Shown here: piece by piece, positions 13,040 through 28,570 of the stretch | Layout of the letters: every line of letters begins with the position of its first letter | Position numbering within the stretch: the first letter of the stretch is position 1 | Assembly: GCA_029783825.1 (NCBI GenBank) | Contig: JAREIK010002249.1 | Coordinates: forward strand, 151,180 to 215,179 | DNA from: Sapria himalayana | Lineage: Eukaryota; Streptophyta; Magnoliopsida; Malpighiales; Rafflesiaceae | Reading direction: 5' to 3' | DNA length: 64,000 nucleotides | Notes under the pieces: model-generated | Seen by the model: the letters and a program-made list of their open reading frames with translations, nothing else | The model's database searches: none | What the model was told of the DNA's origin: nothing | Made by a program: the position numbers and the translations under genes

Positions 13040-15671
13040 GATAAATTGATTGATTGACAAAAAGATTGAAAAATAGACATACAGATAAATAGACAGATAG
13101 CTTGATTGATAGATTGATAAGTAGATAGATAGAAAAATAGATAGATAAAATGATAAACTAATATACATATAAAGATATAAGCAAATAGAAAGATAGTTAG
13201 ATTGACAGAGAGATAGATAGACAGGTAGAAATATTGATAGATAGATAGATAGACATATAGATAGTCAAATTGACAAATAGATAGATACATAGACAAATAG
13301 ATAGATAAGCAAATAGACAAATAGATAGATAGATATTCATATAAACAAATAGATTGATAGATAAATGAATAGATTTATGTATTTATATATGTGTGTGTAT
13401 GTGTGTGTGTGTACAAATAGATTAACTGATAGACTAATAAATAGTTAGACAAGTAGACAGATAGACAAATAAAAGATAGATAGTTTAATAGTTACATAGA
13501 TAGATAGATTGAGAGATACATAAATTGACAAATATACAGATAGACTGATAAACATATAGACAAATAGACACACACACATAGAAACATAGGCAGATAAACA
13601 AATAGATAGATAGAAAAATAGATGTATAGATAGATACATAGATAAATAGATAGATAGATATAATAGTAGAGATATAGATATATAAATAGATAGATAGACA
13701 TATAGATAGACAAATAGACAAATAGATAGATAGACATATAGACATATACACATATAGACACATAAATAGATAAATAGTTAAATAGATATATAGATAGACT
13801 GATATACTAATAGGTAGATATATAGTATGTAAGAAAGATAAAAAATTAGAAAGATAGATAATTAGATAGATAGAAAAATAGTTATAGACATATTGATATA
13901 TTGATTGAATTATAGATAATAAGATAGATATATAGATAGATATAAAAATAGATAGGTATACAGATATACAAATATATAGATAGATAGATAGATATATAGA
14001 TAGATTGATAGACAGATAGACAGATAGAAAGATAGAAAGATTAATTGATAGACAAATAGATATATAAATAGATAGATAAATAGATAGATAGACAAATAGA
14101 TAAATACACAATTTGACAGATAGACAAATGGATAGAGATAGATAGATAGATAGATAGCCTGATAGAATGGTAGATAGAAAAATAGTTATATTGTTAGATA
14201 GATAGAATGATAGATATATAGATAATTTGATAGTTAGTGAATTAGATAGAAAGATAGATTTACAGATTCATAGATTGATAGATAGACAAAAATACAAATA
14301 GACAGATATAAAGATTGACATATAGACATATAGATATTAGAGAGAAAGGCATATAGACAAATAAATTGATAACCAGTTAGATAATTAGATAGATAAACAA
14401 ATAGATAGATAGATAGACAGATAGATAGATAAATAGATCGATGGATAGACACATATTCTTAATGATTGAAAGATAAATTGATAGTTACATAGATAAAAAA
14501 AAGACAGATAGAAAGATTGATAGATAAATATATTGATAGAAACAATTAGATAAATAGATAGTTTGATAGTTAGACAAATAGACATTAAGATAGATATATA
14601 GATATACAAATAGATACATAGATAGACAAAAAGGCAGATTGACTTAGATAGATATAAAGACATATAGACAAATAGACAAATAGAAATATAGGCAAATAGA
14701 AAGATAGACAGATAGATATATAAATAAATAGAAAAACTGATAGACTTATAGACTAAATGATAGAAAGATATTTAAATAGTTATATATAGAGACACACAAA
14801 TAGATATATTGATATATTAATAGGTAGTTAGATAGTTATTGAATTAGATACATAAAAAGATAGAGATATCGTTAAATTGACAAATTGATAAATAGACAAA
14901 TAGATAGATAGACATATAAAATGATGTACACATATAGATAGATAAATTTATAGATATAAAGATAGATAGAAATACACATATATAGATAGACAAATAAGTA
15001 ATTGAACTAATAAGTTTTTATACAAATAGATAGATTAACATATAGATAGATAGATAAACAAATAGATGGATAGACACATAAACATATAGATAGATAGAAT
15101 AATATATAGATAAAGATATAGACTGATAGACATATAGATTGATTGAAAGAATTAAAGATAGATAGAGAAATTGATAGATAGATACATAGATATATAGATA
15201 AATAGATAGATAGATATACATATAGAAAGATAGATAAATAAACAAATAAATAGAGAGATATACAGATAGGCAGATAGATAAATATACAATTAGACATATA
15301 GACAAGATAGATAGATAAAGAGATAGATAAAAATATCGATAGACAGATAGATAGGCACACATATAGATAGATAGATAGATTTATTAATTCATTGATAGAC
15401 AGATAGATAGATAGACATATAGACTAATAAACTCTTAGGAAAATTGATAGATAGGCAGAAAGATTAATAGATAGATAGATCAACAAATAATAATATAAAT
15501 TGATAGACAAATAGATACATAGAGACATAAATAGATAGACTGATAGATTAATAGATTAATAGAACATAGATAGATAGGTAGATAAATAAATAAATTGAAA
15601 GATAGATAGTTAGTTAGACAGATAGATAGATAGAGAAATATATAAATAGATAAAAAGATAGATAGATAGCT

Positions 15672-15702
<31 letters not shown>

Positions 15703-16148
15703 GAGATAGATATATAGATAGATAAAGAGAAATTTAGGCAAATAGGCAAATAGATAGATAGATTAATAGATAATTTTATAGATAGATAAATAGGCAGATA
15801 AACATATAGATAGATAGGAAAGATATACAGATAGTTATGTAAATAGATAAATAGAGAGATAGATAGAGACATAGACATATAGATGGATAGAGAGATAGAT
15901 AGAATGATAAATAGATAGATAGCCAGACACATAGATAGAGTGATAGATAGACAGTCAGATAGATAGATCAATATATATATATATATATATATATATCGAT
16001 AGATAGACATATAAATAGATAGATAGATGGACAGATAGATAGTTTGCTACATATACATATAGACAGATAGAAAGTATGATATATAGACATATAGGTAGAT
16101 AAATAGACAGATATATAGATAGATAAATTGAAAGATAGTTATACAGAT

Positions 16149-16191
<43 letters not shown>

Positions 16192-18260
16192 GATAGAAAT
16201 ATATACATATAGATAGATAAATAGATAGATAGATAGATAGATATACAATTAGACAGATAGATAAACAGATAGATAGATTGATAGTTAGAGATATAAATAC
16301 ATAGACTAACTTGCAGATAGACTAAAAGACATATAGATAGATAGATATATAGATAGATAGATAAATAGATATATAGATAGATCAATAGCTAGATAGATAG
16401 ATAAATAGATAGATAGATAGATAGATTTATTGAAAGATAGATAAATAAATAAATAAATAAATAAGGAGATGGATATGCAGATATATAATTAAATAAACAA
16501 ATATATATACAAATAAATAGATAAATAAATAGACATATAGGCAGATATACAAATAAACTACTAAATATATAGACAGATAGATAGATATATAGATATATAG
16601 ATAGATAAATATATAGATATATAGATAGATAGACATATAGACAAACCAAAAATAAAAAGATAGATAGATAGGTTGATAGATAGATAGGTTGATAGATAGA
16701 TAGATAGACTGATAGATACTTAGATATACACAAAAACCATACACCCATAGACACAGATATTGATTGATAGATTGAAAGATTGATAGATACACAGATAAAT
16801 AGATATACATATATAAAGATGAATAGATATATAGATAGAGAGATACACAAATAGATAGATAGATAGATAGATAAACAAATTGATAGAGAGACACATAGAC
16901 TAATAAATATATAGATAGTTATATAAATGGACAAATAAACTTTTAGACTATTAGATAGTTTGATAGATATACATATTGATAAATAGATAGATAGATAGTT
17001 AAACATTTAGAAAAATAGATATAAAGATAGATAGATAGAGATATAGATAGATTCAAAGATTGATAGATAAATAGATTGATAAATTGAAAGATAGAGAGAT
17101 AGACAAATATATACATACACATGTACAAAAATAGATTGATACACAGAGAAATAAATAGATAGATAGTTAAATAGATAGATAAATAGATAAATTTAGAGAT
17201 ATATAGACAAATAGACATTTAAACATATAGATAAATATTCAGATAGATAGATAAATAGATAGATATATAGATAGTTAGATAGATATATAGATTGATAGAC
17301 AGTCAAATAGATATATAAATAGAATAATACATGGATAGACATATCGACAAATATATAGAAAGATAGATAGACAAACATATAGATATACAGATACACTAAT
17401 AGACTCTTAGAAAAATATATAAATAGATAGATAGATTGATGGATGGATGGATATATATAAATATAAATATAAATATAAATAAATAAATAAATAAATAAAT
17501 AAATATATATATATATATATATACAGATTGATAGATATACTGATAGAAAAAAAGATAGTTAGATAGTTTGATAAATAAACATATAAAGATATATAGTTAG
17601 ACAATTACATTGATAGAAAGATAGACAGATCGAAATATAATCAAATAGACATAAAGACAGATATATAGTTATATTGAAAGACATATAGATAGATATACAG
17701 ATATACAAATATATAGATAAATAGATAGATAGATAGAATAATAGACGTATAGATAGATATACAATTAGAAAGGTATCTTGATAGACATATAGATAGATAA
17801 ATATATTAATAGATAGATAGATATACCCATAAACTAATCGACTAATAGACTAAAAGATATGCATAAAGATTGATAGATTGAGAAATTAAAAGATATATAG
17901 ATAGATAAAGATATAGACAAATATACTTATAGGCATATATATAGAGAGATAATTAGATATATAGTTAGACAGATAGACAAAAAGATATATATATATATAT
18001 ATATATAAACAGAAAAATAGATAGATAAATAGATAGATAGATAGATAGATAGATTGTTTGTTAGATAGATAGGCACATAGATAAATAGATAGACAAATAG
18101 ATAGATAAGATAGATAGAAATATAGACATGTAGATAGAAGTTAGACAAATAGACTTATAGAGAGATATATAGATAGAAAGATGAATAGATAGATAGATAG
18201 ACAGATAGATGAATAGTGATAGATAAATATATATGTAAACACATAGATAGATAGATAGAT

Positions 18261-18322
<62 letters not shown>

Positions 18323-18441
18323 TTAGATTGACATATAGACAAATAGATAAATTGAAAAATAGAGTGAGCCAAATTAATAGAAAAATAGATAGATTGAGTT
18401 AGAAAGTTAGACAATTATATAAATAGACAGATAGATATAAA

Positions 18442-18487
<46 letters not shown>

Positions 18488-18750
18488 CATTAATTGATAC
18501 ATATACAGTTTGACAAAGTGATAGGTTGAAAAATATAGATGTGCACAAATAGATAGATAAATAAATATACGGAAATATAGAAAGATAGATAGATAAATAG
18601 ATAGATGATAGATAGATTAACATAAAGATCGATAGATTTATAGACAAACAGATAGATAGATCGAACATATTCAATTAAATAGATATACATATATACAAAA
18701 AGATAGGTAGTCAGATAGTTAGATAGATTGAATGATAGATACATAGATGG

Positions 18751-18784
<34 letters not shown>

Positions 18785-20741
18785 ACATTTTGAAAGGAAG
18801 ATTGATAGATAGAAAGATAGTTAGATAGTTAGATAGTTAGATAAATAGATAGATACAAAGATAGATACTTAGATAGATAAATAGACAGATACAAAGATAG
18901 ATACTTAGATAGTTAGATAGTTACATAGATAGATAGATAGAAATATTGACAAATAGATACATAAATATACATATAGACATATAGACATATAGACAATTAT
19001 ATAGATAGATAGATAGATTGATTGATTGATTGAATGATAGACATGTAGAGAGATAGATAGATATACAATTCTATAGTTAGACTGATACACAGACAGAGAT
19101 ACAGACAGACAGATAGATAGTTAGACACATAGACTAATAGAAAGACAAATTAAAAGACAGATAGTCACATAACAGAAAGGTTGATATACTAATTGACAAA
19201 AAGATAGAAAGATAGACAGATAGAATATATACATATAGATTGATTATAGATAGATAGATAGAAATATTGACATATAGATAGGTATACATATACACAGATA
19301 GACAAATTGATAGATACATAGATAGATATATAGATATATAGATAAATACATAGATAAATAAATAGATAGATAGGCCTATAGGTAGATTGGTAGATAGGTA
19401 AATAGACACATAGATGAATAGTTAGATTGATAAAGAAACAGATTGAAAGATAGATAGTTAAATAAACAGACAGACAGATAGATAGATACATAGACTGAAT
19501 GACTTAGATAGGTATATAAGTAAATAAATGGATAGACAGATACATAGATATGCAAATACATATATAGAAAGAATGATAGATAGATAGATAATAAATAGAT
19601 ATAAAGATGGATACATACATAAATAGATAGATAGACATACAGTTAGATAGATAGATAGAATTATAGAAAGAAATATAGAATAATAGATAGATATATAGAG
19701 AGATAGATAGATATAAAATTTAATAGATAGACAATTATAAAGATAATGAGATAGATAGATAGATAGATAGGTTGAAAAATAGACAGATAGACACATAAAC
19801 ATATACACACATAGACCCAAATAAATATAGACAAATAGATAGATAGACAAGCTCACATATAGAGACATAGATAAATAGACAAATAGATAGATAAATAGAT
19901 AAATAGATAAATAAATAGATAGATAAATAGATATAAAGATATAAAATAGATGATAGAGAGATAGACTGATAGATAGATAGATAAATAGACACATAGATAC
20001 ATAAAAAGATTGATAGTTAGATAGACAAATTGACAAATATTCTAATAAAGTAATAGACAGTTAGATAGTTTGATAGATAGATAGATGCACAGATAGATAG
20101 CTTGAAAAATAATTAGTTAGATAGTAAGATTATTAGATTATTAGACTAATAGATAGATAGATAGATATATAAATATATTCACCTTTTGATAGATAAATAT
20201 ATTAAAAGATTGAGAGATAGAAAAATAGATAAATACACTGATATATATCTAGATATATAGATAGATATATAGATAGATATATAGATTGTAATATAAATAG
20301 ATAGATAGACAAATAAACACTTAAACAAATGGATAAATTGATTAATAGATAGAAGGATAGAAAGAAAGAAAGATAGATAGATAAATAGATTGACTAATAG
20401 ATAAAAGACAATTAGTGACATAGACAGATAGACAAATAGATAGACATATAGATAGATAGATAGGATAATAGAAATATAGATCTATAAATTGATATATTGA
20501 TAGATTGATAGACAACTATACATATATATAGATAATCAAATAGACACATAGATAGAAAGACAAATAAATAAATTGATAAAGATATAGATAAATAAATAAA
20601 TAAATAAATAAATAAATATATATATATATATATATATACACATAGATAAATAGGTTGATTGATATACAAATAGACATATAGTCAATTGATAGATAAAAAG
20701 ATAAATAGATAAACAAATAGTCACTTAGAGATATAGAAAAA

Positions 20742-20834
<93 letters not shown>

Positions 20835-22166
20835 TAAATAGACAGATAAATAGTTATATACATAGATATATCGACATATCAATAGATAGTCAGATACATA
20901 GATTGATAAATAGATATACAAATATAGATATAGACATATTGATATAGTAATAAATATATTAAAAGGCAAATATAAATAGACATATAGAGAGATAGATAGA
21001 TAGATAGATAAATAAACAAATAGACAAAGAGACAAATAGAAAGATAGACAAATATATTAATCAATAGTCATATATATAGATAGATAGGAATATAGAAAGA
21101 TAAAAGCAATATAGGTTGATTGATAGTTAGACCAATAGAAAGATTGGCATATAGACAGATAATTAGATAGATAGATAAATTGATAAATAGATATATAGAT
21201 AGACAGATAGATAAAAATATATTGATATTTACAAATAGAGAGATAGTGAAATAGATCGATTGATAGATAGATAGATAACATATAAATAGATTGACATATA
21301 TATAGATAGACAAATATACATAAAGAAGATAGATAGATTGACAATGAGATAGATAGATAGATATACAAATTGAAAGATAGTCCGATAAACTAATAGACAG
21401 ATATATAGATAGATAGATAGATACATACCTAAATACATACCTAGAAATAAAGATAGAATGATAGCCAAATAGATAGATTGGCATATAGACAGATAAACAC
21501 ATAGATATATAGGCACATAGACATATAGATAGATAGATAAATATACACATAGATAGATAGATAAATACACACATAGATAGATAGATAAATACACACATAG
21601 ATAGATAGATAGTTAGAAAAATAGACTAATATACTAAATTGAAGTAAGATAGTTTATAGATAGACAAATTTACTGATAGATAGATAGATAGTTTGACAGA
21701 TATAGATAAATAGATAGATAGATAGTTAGATAGTTACATAGATAGATAGATAGACATATAGATAAACAATTTGATAGATAGATTGAAAGAAGGATAGAAA
21801 AAGTGATTGATAGACAGATAGATAGACAAATTAATAAACAGATTGATAGATACACATATAGATAGATTGATTGATTGAAAAATTGACAAATAGTCTAAAA
21901 GGTATTAAGATAGTTTAATAGATAGACAAATTGACTTATAGATAAAATTAAATAAAGATAGTTAGATAGTTCGACTGATAGATAGATAGTTACCAAGATA
22001 GATAAATATACATATAGACATTTAGATAAATAAACAAATAAAAACATAGATATATAGATAGATAGGGAAATAGACAGATAGATTGAAAGATAGACATATA
22101 GATAGCTAGAATGATAGATAGTTAGACAAATAGATATAAAGACAATAGAATGATAGATATATAGAT

Positions 22167-22227
<61 letters not shown>

Positions 22228-23207
22228 CAGATAGAAAGATTCTTTAATAGATTGATAGATAGATAGTTAGATAGTTTGATAGATAGATAGTTAAACAGAT
22301 AGATAGAAAGAAAGATAGTTGTATAGATAGATAGATGCATAGACATATAGTCATTTAGATAAATAAACAAATAAACAGATAGATATATTGCTAGATCAAC
22401 AAATAGACAGAGTGATAGATTGATAGATAGATAGATAGAATGATAGACAAATTCACAGATAGAGAAATAGAAAGAATGATAGATATATAAATTGATAAAC
22501 AAGTCGACTAATTAAAAAAACATAGCTAGTGAGATAGACATATAGACAGATAGACAAATAGATAGTTAGATAGATAAATAGATAGTCAAATAGATATTTA
22601 GACATGTAGAAACATAGACACATTGACAAATAGATAGATAAATAGATAGATAGATAGGTAGCTACATATTCACAAGAATACATATGATAATAGTAAGATT
22701 CACATATAGACAAATACACTTATAGACAAATAAATATATATACAATTAGAAAAATAGATCAATAGATAGATAAATACATAGACAACTAGAAAAATAGATA
22801 GATAGTTAAAAAGATAGATAGATAGATAAATAAATAAATAGACATAGAAAAATAGATAATTAAAAAATTAATTTGATATACAAATCAATATAGACAGATT
22901 GATTGATAAATAGATAGATAAATAGATGGATAGTTTGATAGATAGTTATATGGATAGACAGATAGATAGACAAATAGATAAATTCATAGAAAGATAGTAG
23001 ATATAAATATAGATAAATAGATATATAGACAAATAGATAGATAGATATATAGATAGATTGATAGATATACATATAGACATATATATAGTTTGATAGATTG
23101 ATAAATAGGAAGTTAGATAGATAAATAGATAGATAGATATATAGATAGATTGATACTTAGATTCAAAGATATATAGATAGACAAATAAATAGATCATTAG
23201 GTAGACA
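10511..23207 (+). repeat. giant degenerate GATA microsatellite, first block
   Basis: About 12.7 kb consists almost wholly of GATA units and their variants (GACA, GATT, AATA, TATA), for example repeated ATAGACAAATAG and GACATATAGACATATAG. Variants are mostly substitutions that keep the 4-base register, which points to an old, diverged array. Embedded purer runs include (TA)n at 11761-11812, 12973-13033, 16151-16187, 18263-18313, 18447-18484, 20775-20831 and 22171-22213, (CA)n at 11136-11177, and (GT)n at 13391-13412 and 18765-18785. Long minus-strand frames of Tyr-Leu-Ser-Ile repeats (up to 337 codons) exist only because TATC has no stop codon in any frame. I do not call them genes. Confidence 0.97.
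21541..21612 (+). repeat. nearly identical 24-bp units, three copies, within the array
   Basis: The unit ATAGATAGATAGATAAATAC plus ACAC occurs three times in succession with almost no change, unlike the mixed sequence around it. This looks like a recent local amplification within an otherwise diverged array. Confidence 0.75.
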
Positions 23208-26200
23208 TAGAGGTTTTTAAACCGTGCCGGGCCGGCCCGGCCAGGCCTGTTTTTTTAGGGCACGGTCATGCTACCGTGCCGGGCCCGACACGGCACGGTT
23301 ACTGTACCGTGCCGTGCCCGGCCCGGCATGGTTTAAAAATAGTCGGGCCTGGCCTGGCCATACAGGCCAAGGCAGAGGCAGACCCGAGACTCGAGAGGCA
23401 GAAATTTTTTTTTTAAAAAAAAATTTTATATATTGTAATGCTTAAGTGTATAGACAAACAGTATTAAATATAAATATTTTTAAAAATGTTAAAAATAAAA
23501 ATTAAATAAAAAAACAAAGTTTAGAAATTTTTTTATCAAATTCAATTTAGTTTAACTTTTATTATATTTATTAATTATATATTAAAGTTATTAATTTTTA
23601 AAATAAAATTTAAATCGTAAAAAAATGAATCAATACATTATGTTTGTAAAAATAAAAATTAAAAAAATTAAACAACACAAATGAAAAATTACCAATCATC
23701 CATTTGAAAACGAAGGTCCGAACAAAACAAGTATCAGTTTCAAGATTCAACACAACGTACAAACAAAGCGTACAAATACAATCAATAAAAAAACATCGAA
23801 AACAAAAAACAGCATATCATCATCAATCGTCAATCGGCATATCATGAGAATCATCAGCCACAACATCAAGATCAGTATCAAATGGATCATCATTGTCGGC
23901 AATCAACTCTTCCGCCATCGTAGTGGATGTGGATGCGACTGCAGTGCCAGTCCCAGTCCTAGCTCTAGCACGATCATGGATGCTAAATCTCAATTACTCT
24001 CAATCCTTCAAACATGCCAAGGTCTCAACCATATCTAGACGTAATCTCGATCTCCTATCTGAAATCACGTTCACTGCAATAGAAAAAGTAGACTCCGATG
24101 CTACGCTCGACACCGGAGGAGGCAGTAGATCCCGTGTCATCCTAGATAGCACGGGAAAGGTGGACTCATATGATTTCCACCACAGTAATAAATCAAGATT
24201 CTTAGTATTAGAATGTGATAGGACTGAGCAGTAATCGGTATCTAAGTACCGAGACATCTCGCTCCTATGTGATGGTCCACCCCTACGTTTCCCCCTCGCT
24301 AGCTGAATGGAAAAATCATCATCTACGAATAAGGTATCAATGTTCGTAATCACAGTCTCACTACTACCACCACCATACCTAGTATCGTAGTATGTGAACA
24401 GGTCAGTCAACTTCTCATGAATGAACCCTTCAGGTGGCTCTTCCACGTTCATGCACGAGGAAATGAAAGTCAGGGTGTTTTCTACCCCTTCCACCTTAAC
24501 CCTAGGGTCCATGCATGCAGCGAGGCAATAAAGAGATGGAACGGTGGACCAGTACTTCAAGTACTTGGTCTCCATCTCTGCAACCATATGGCTAAGCGTC
24601 GGGTCAGCTAGATACTTCCTAAACATGCTGCTAATGTTGCATATGCACCGGAGTGCAAAGCAAGTGGTGGGCGTATAAACCGACGAACATATGTTCGTCA
24701 TGTCATAAAAAAATTTTAGGAATTTTATAAATGAAATTTTTGAAGCCCAGTCAATGTCGTCAATAATAAATTCGTCACTCTTACTATTGAAGTAGTCGGA
24801 TATCACGTGTTCGTATCCAACACATGATTCCAACATCAGGTACGTGTAATTCCAACTATGTCTCACATCGGATTGGAATTTCTTCTTCTTAAGATTCACA
24901 GACAAACAGAGACTACCAAACTCTTGTTGTCTGCGAGGAGTGCGAATATATTTTAGTGCATTGCGTATATAATCCAACGCGGGGGAACACACCTTCATAC
25001 CCGCTTGAACAATCAGGTTAATCACATGACACATGCATCTGACATGAAAGATCTCTCCTAATGGTGCGTCTCTAATATTCCTAACAAACATATTGATCGC
25101 TACTCCATTATTAGAAGCGTTATCGAATGTGACACTAAAAATTTTATTTTGAATTTTATATTCCCTGAAGATTTTTATCATACACTGAAAAATGGCCGGG
25201 CCATCATGAGGATGAAGAATCTCAGTGAATCCTAAAATTTTTTTATTGATTGTCCAGTTAGAATCTACATAGTGACTCGTGAGACATGCATAAGAAGAAT
25301 CATCGTGACTTGTCCATATATCGGACGTCACGGACACCATTCCACTCACTATATGTCATAAATTCCTTAATTATTTTTTGTTTTTCTAACTTATATATCT
25401 TTAGTATGAAATTCCTAGATGTGGACCTAGGAATCCTACAATAGGAAGGCTGAAAATAAGTCTGCATGATGTGCACTACCATTGGATCTTCCGAAAATCT
25501 GATCTGAAGACCCATCAATGTGATGAGCCTGGCCATGTCGTCCCTACCCAACTCGCTAGAGTATACGAAGGGAGTAGACTTTGAGACTGTATTCGATCCA
25601 GTCTCAAAAAATGTAGTGCCAAGTTGGGTTTGCATAGGATCTAAGGGTCCATATTTTTTGGTGCATAATTCGGCATGCCTCTTAAGGTGCCTAGTCCCAA
25701 ATGAACTCTTGCATGTTAATAGTCCCATACAATATCTGCACTGTGTCATTTCTTGTTCCTCACCCCTAACATTTTTTTGTGTTATGATTTTAAAATGAGT
25801 CCAAACTACAGAAGTCCTAGTTTTTTGTTTTTAGAACTTTGGGTTGCGACGACTAGAGAAACCAAAGTTTCAGTAGCCTCAGACCTTTGTGTAATATTTT
25901 CATTTTCCAAATTTAAATACGTGTCAGGTGTATTTGTCATTTTTTATGATTTTTATTTTTTTCTAATTTTTTTCTAGAGAGAGAAATTATAGAGAGATAA
26001 AGTAAAAAAAGCATAAAATAAATTACCCGGTAAAAGCAGTGAGGTCGGTCATGTGCACGGTGCACCGCAGCAAGCTCTAATAATGTTCAAAACTCAAGTC
26101 AAGTTTCACGAAAATCCAAGCCGAAAGTAAAATCCCGAGGTCCGAGAGAGAGATGCACGGTTTATGTGAGGGAAAGAGAAAGTTTTGAGATGATATATGT

Positions 26201-26741
26201 TTTTGAAAAATATAAATGTTATAGGGAGGGGGATAGAATTTATAGATTAAAGATATTGATTTTTTATAAATAAATATATTTTTTTATATTTTATTGAATT
26301 TTTAATAATTATTTAGGGGGCAGAATCACGAGTACCATTGGATTCTGCCCCCTAGCCGTTGGTGGCGAATCCAACGGCTGAAATTAAAACTATTTGAATA
26401 ATTTTTTTTCCCGTTGGGATTGGGTCGGGAGTCGGGACCGCGGGTCGGGTCCAATCAGACACGACTCGCTGTCTTTTTTTCGAGAGGGGCCGGGTCACGC
26501 CCACAGGTGGCCGCGTGAAACCAGCACGGGAAGAACCTGTGCCGGCGTGCCGTGCCACGGGCCGAGCCGTGCCGGGCCAGCCACGACACGGCTCAGGCCA
26601 GGCACGGCACGGCTCGTGCCTAACCTGGGCACGGCACGGACCCAGGCATGGGTTTTTATCGTGTCGGGCTGGGCCAGGCATAACCTAACCGTGTCATGCC
26701 CCATGCCGGGCCGGGTAGGCCCGGCCCTGTTGACACCTCTA
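23208..26741 (-). mobile_element. hAT element inserted in the GATA array
   Basis: This 3534-bp GC-richer island is bounded on both sides by GATA array. Its left end starts TAGAGGTTTTTAAACC and its right end, read on the other strand, starts TAGAGGTGTCAACAGG. Both then run into GC-rich subterminal sequence made of GCCGGGCC, CGGCACGG and GGCCCGG motifs (23221-23400 and 26500-26730). The flanks are GGTAGACA (23200-23207) and TGTAGACA (26742-26749), an 8-bp target duplication with one mismatch, as expected for hAT elements. Inside is one BED-finger hAT transposase on the minus strand, disrupted by a frameshift. About 26280-26370 contains an imperfect inverted repeat around GGGGGCAGAATC / GATTCTGCCCCC. 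Confidence 0.92.
24000..25749 (-). pseudogene. hAT transposase with BED zinc finger, frameshifted
   Basis: This is the transposase of the surrounding hAT element, in two overlapping frames. The upstream frame (25749-25300, 149 codons) opens with a BED-type zinc finger: CRYC, then GTRHLKRHAELC. The downstream frame (25349-24000, 449 codons, no ATG at its start) continues with VTSDIWTSHDDSSYACLTSHY, the motif FDNASNN, CHVINLIVQAG, a DUF4413-like segment (LAACMDPRVKVEGVEN), and the C-terminal dimerisation domain (LLLWWKSYESTFPVLSRM, then PVSSVASESTFS). It ends in a normal position for the family. The frames overlap near 25300-25349, so a single small insertion or deletion around TATAGTGAGTGG probably separates them. 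The rest of the protein is well kept, so the copy is fairly young. The true start may lie slightly upstream of 25749. Confidence 0.93.
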
Positions 26742-27460
26742 TGTAGACAAATAGAAACATAGATAAACATATAGACAGATAAACAAATAAACAATTAGAA
26801 AAATAGGTAGTAGGCCACTAAAAAGATGGATAGAGAGATAGATATTTATATAGATAAATACCTAGTAAAAAAATAGATAAATAAATATAAAAACTGACCA
26901 ATAGACTCATAGTAATAAAATAGATAGACAGATAGTCAGATAGATAGATATATAGATAGATAGAAAAATAAACAAAAAGATATGTAGATCGATAGATAGT
27001 AAGATAGCTAGATAGGCAAATAGACTGAAAAAAAATATATAGATAGATAGATAGATATATAGACTAATAGACAAATAGAATGATTGATTGATAGATATAT
27101 AGATAAATAGATATATATAAAAATAAATAGATAGATACATAGATATACACATAGATAGATATATTGAAAAATTGATAGATAGATAGACAAAAAGATAAAT
27201 AGGCACATAAATATATAGATAGAAGAACAAATAGATAGATTGATGGATATATATATATAGAAAGATTGATAGAGAGAGAAATAAATAAATTCATATAAAG
27301 ATAGAAAGATCGATAAATAGTTAGATAGCCATATAAAGAGATAGATAGATTTATAAATATTCAATGATAGAGATAGACTAATAGAAAAATAGATAGAAAA
27401 ACAAAAAGTGATATTGATATACAGACAGATAGATATTTAGACACATAGGCAGATATATAG

Positions 27461-27499
<39 letters not shown>

Positions 27500-27876
27500 A
27501 ATAGATAGATAGATAATAGATAGGCACATTGAGAGATGGACAAATAGATGGATAGAGATATAGAAAGATAAAATAATTAAAAAATACTCACATAGATATT
27601 AGATAAATAGATTGATAGACATATAGATAGATATATAGATAGATATATAGATAGATATAAATATTTATAGATAAATAAATTTATAAATAGAGAATAAAAT
27701 AGATATATGCATAGATAGATATACAAATACATAGATATATAGATAGCCAGATACACATATAGATTGATAGACACCTAGATAGATAGATAGATAGATAGAT
27801 AAACATATATGCAGATTGAAAAATAGATAGTTTGAGTGATAGATAGATACATAGATAGATAGGTAGATAGTCATAT

Positions 27877-27907
<31 letters not shown>

Positions 27908-28519
27908 ATAATAGACATATTGATATATAAACTAAAAGTTAGAAAGATAGAAATATAGATACTTAGATAGCTAGATATATTGATAGATTGATACGTAGAT
28001 AGAGAGATATACAGATAGATAGCTAGATATAATAATAGGAAGACAAATAGAAAGTAAAACAAATAGAAAGATAGATAGAAAAATAGATAGATAGATACAT
28101 AAATAGATAGATAGACAGAATGACTATTAGATAGAAAGAATTTTAGTTAGATAGTTTGACAGATATATAGTTAGATCGATAGTAAGATAAAAAGATAGAC
28201 ATTTATATAGTTACATAGATTGATAGGTAGGCATATAGGCATTTAAATAAATAAACAAATAAAAAGATAGATATATAGATAGATAGACAAATAGATAGAT
28301 ATATATATAGATAGATAGATAGATAAACAGATCGAATACTAGACAGATAGATAGATAGATAGATAGACAAATAGACAGATAGACAAATAGACAGATAGAC
28401 AAATAAAAAAATATATAGATAGTTAGATAGAAAGATAAAAGATTGACTGATAGACTGATAGATAGCTAGAGAGATAGATAGATAGAATGATAGACAACTA
28501 TATATAGAGATAGCTAGAT

Positions 28520-28570
<51 letters not shown>

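Noticed and set aside
10509..23197. Dozens of minus-strand open frames of 60-337 codons made of Tyr, Leu, Ser, Ile, Cys and Phe
   Set aside because: They are direct translations of the TATC repeat, overlap in all three frames, and have no domain, codon bias or start context. They are not genes.
23224..23445. 73-codon frame rich in Gly, Pro and Arg at the left end of the hAT element
   Set aside because: It lies in the GC-rich subterminal repeats and is explained by them, as are the frames at 26352-26794.
26041..26160. tRNA or retroelement primer-binding site
   Set aside because: GC-richer short motifs are present but no cloverleaf can be drawn and no LTR adjoins.
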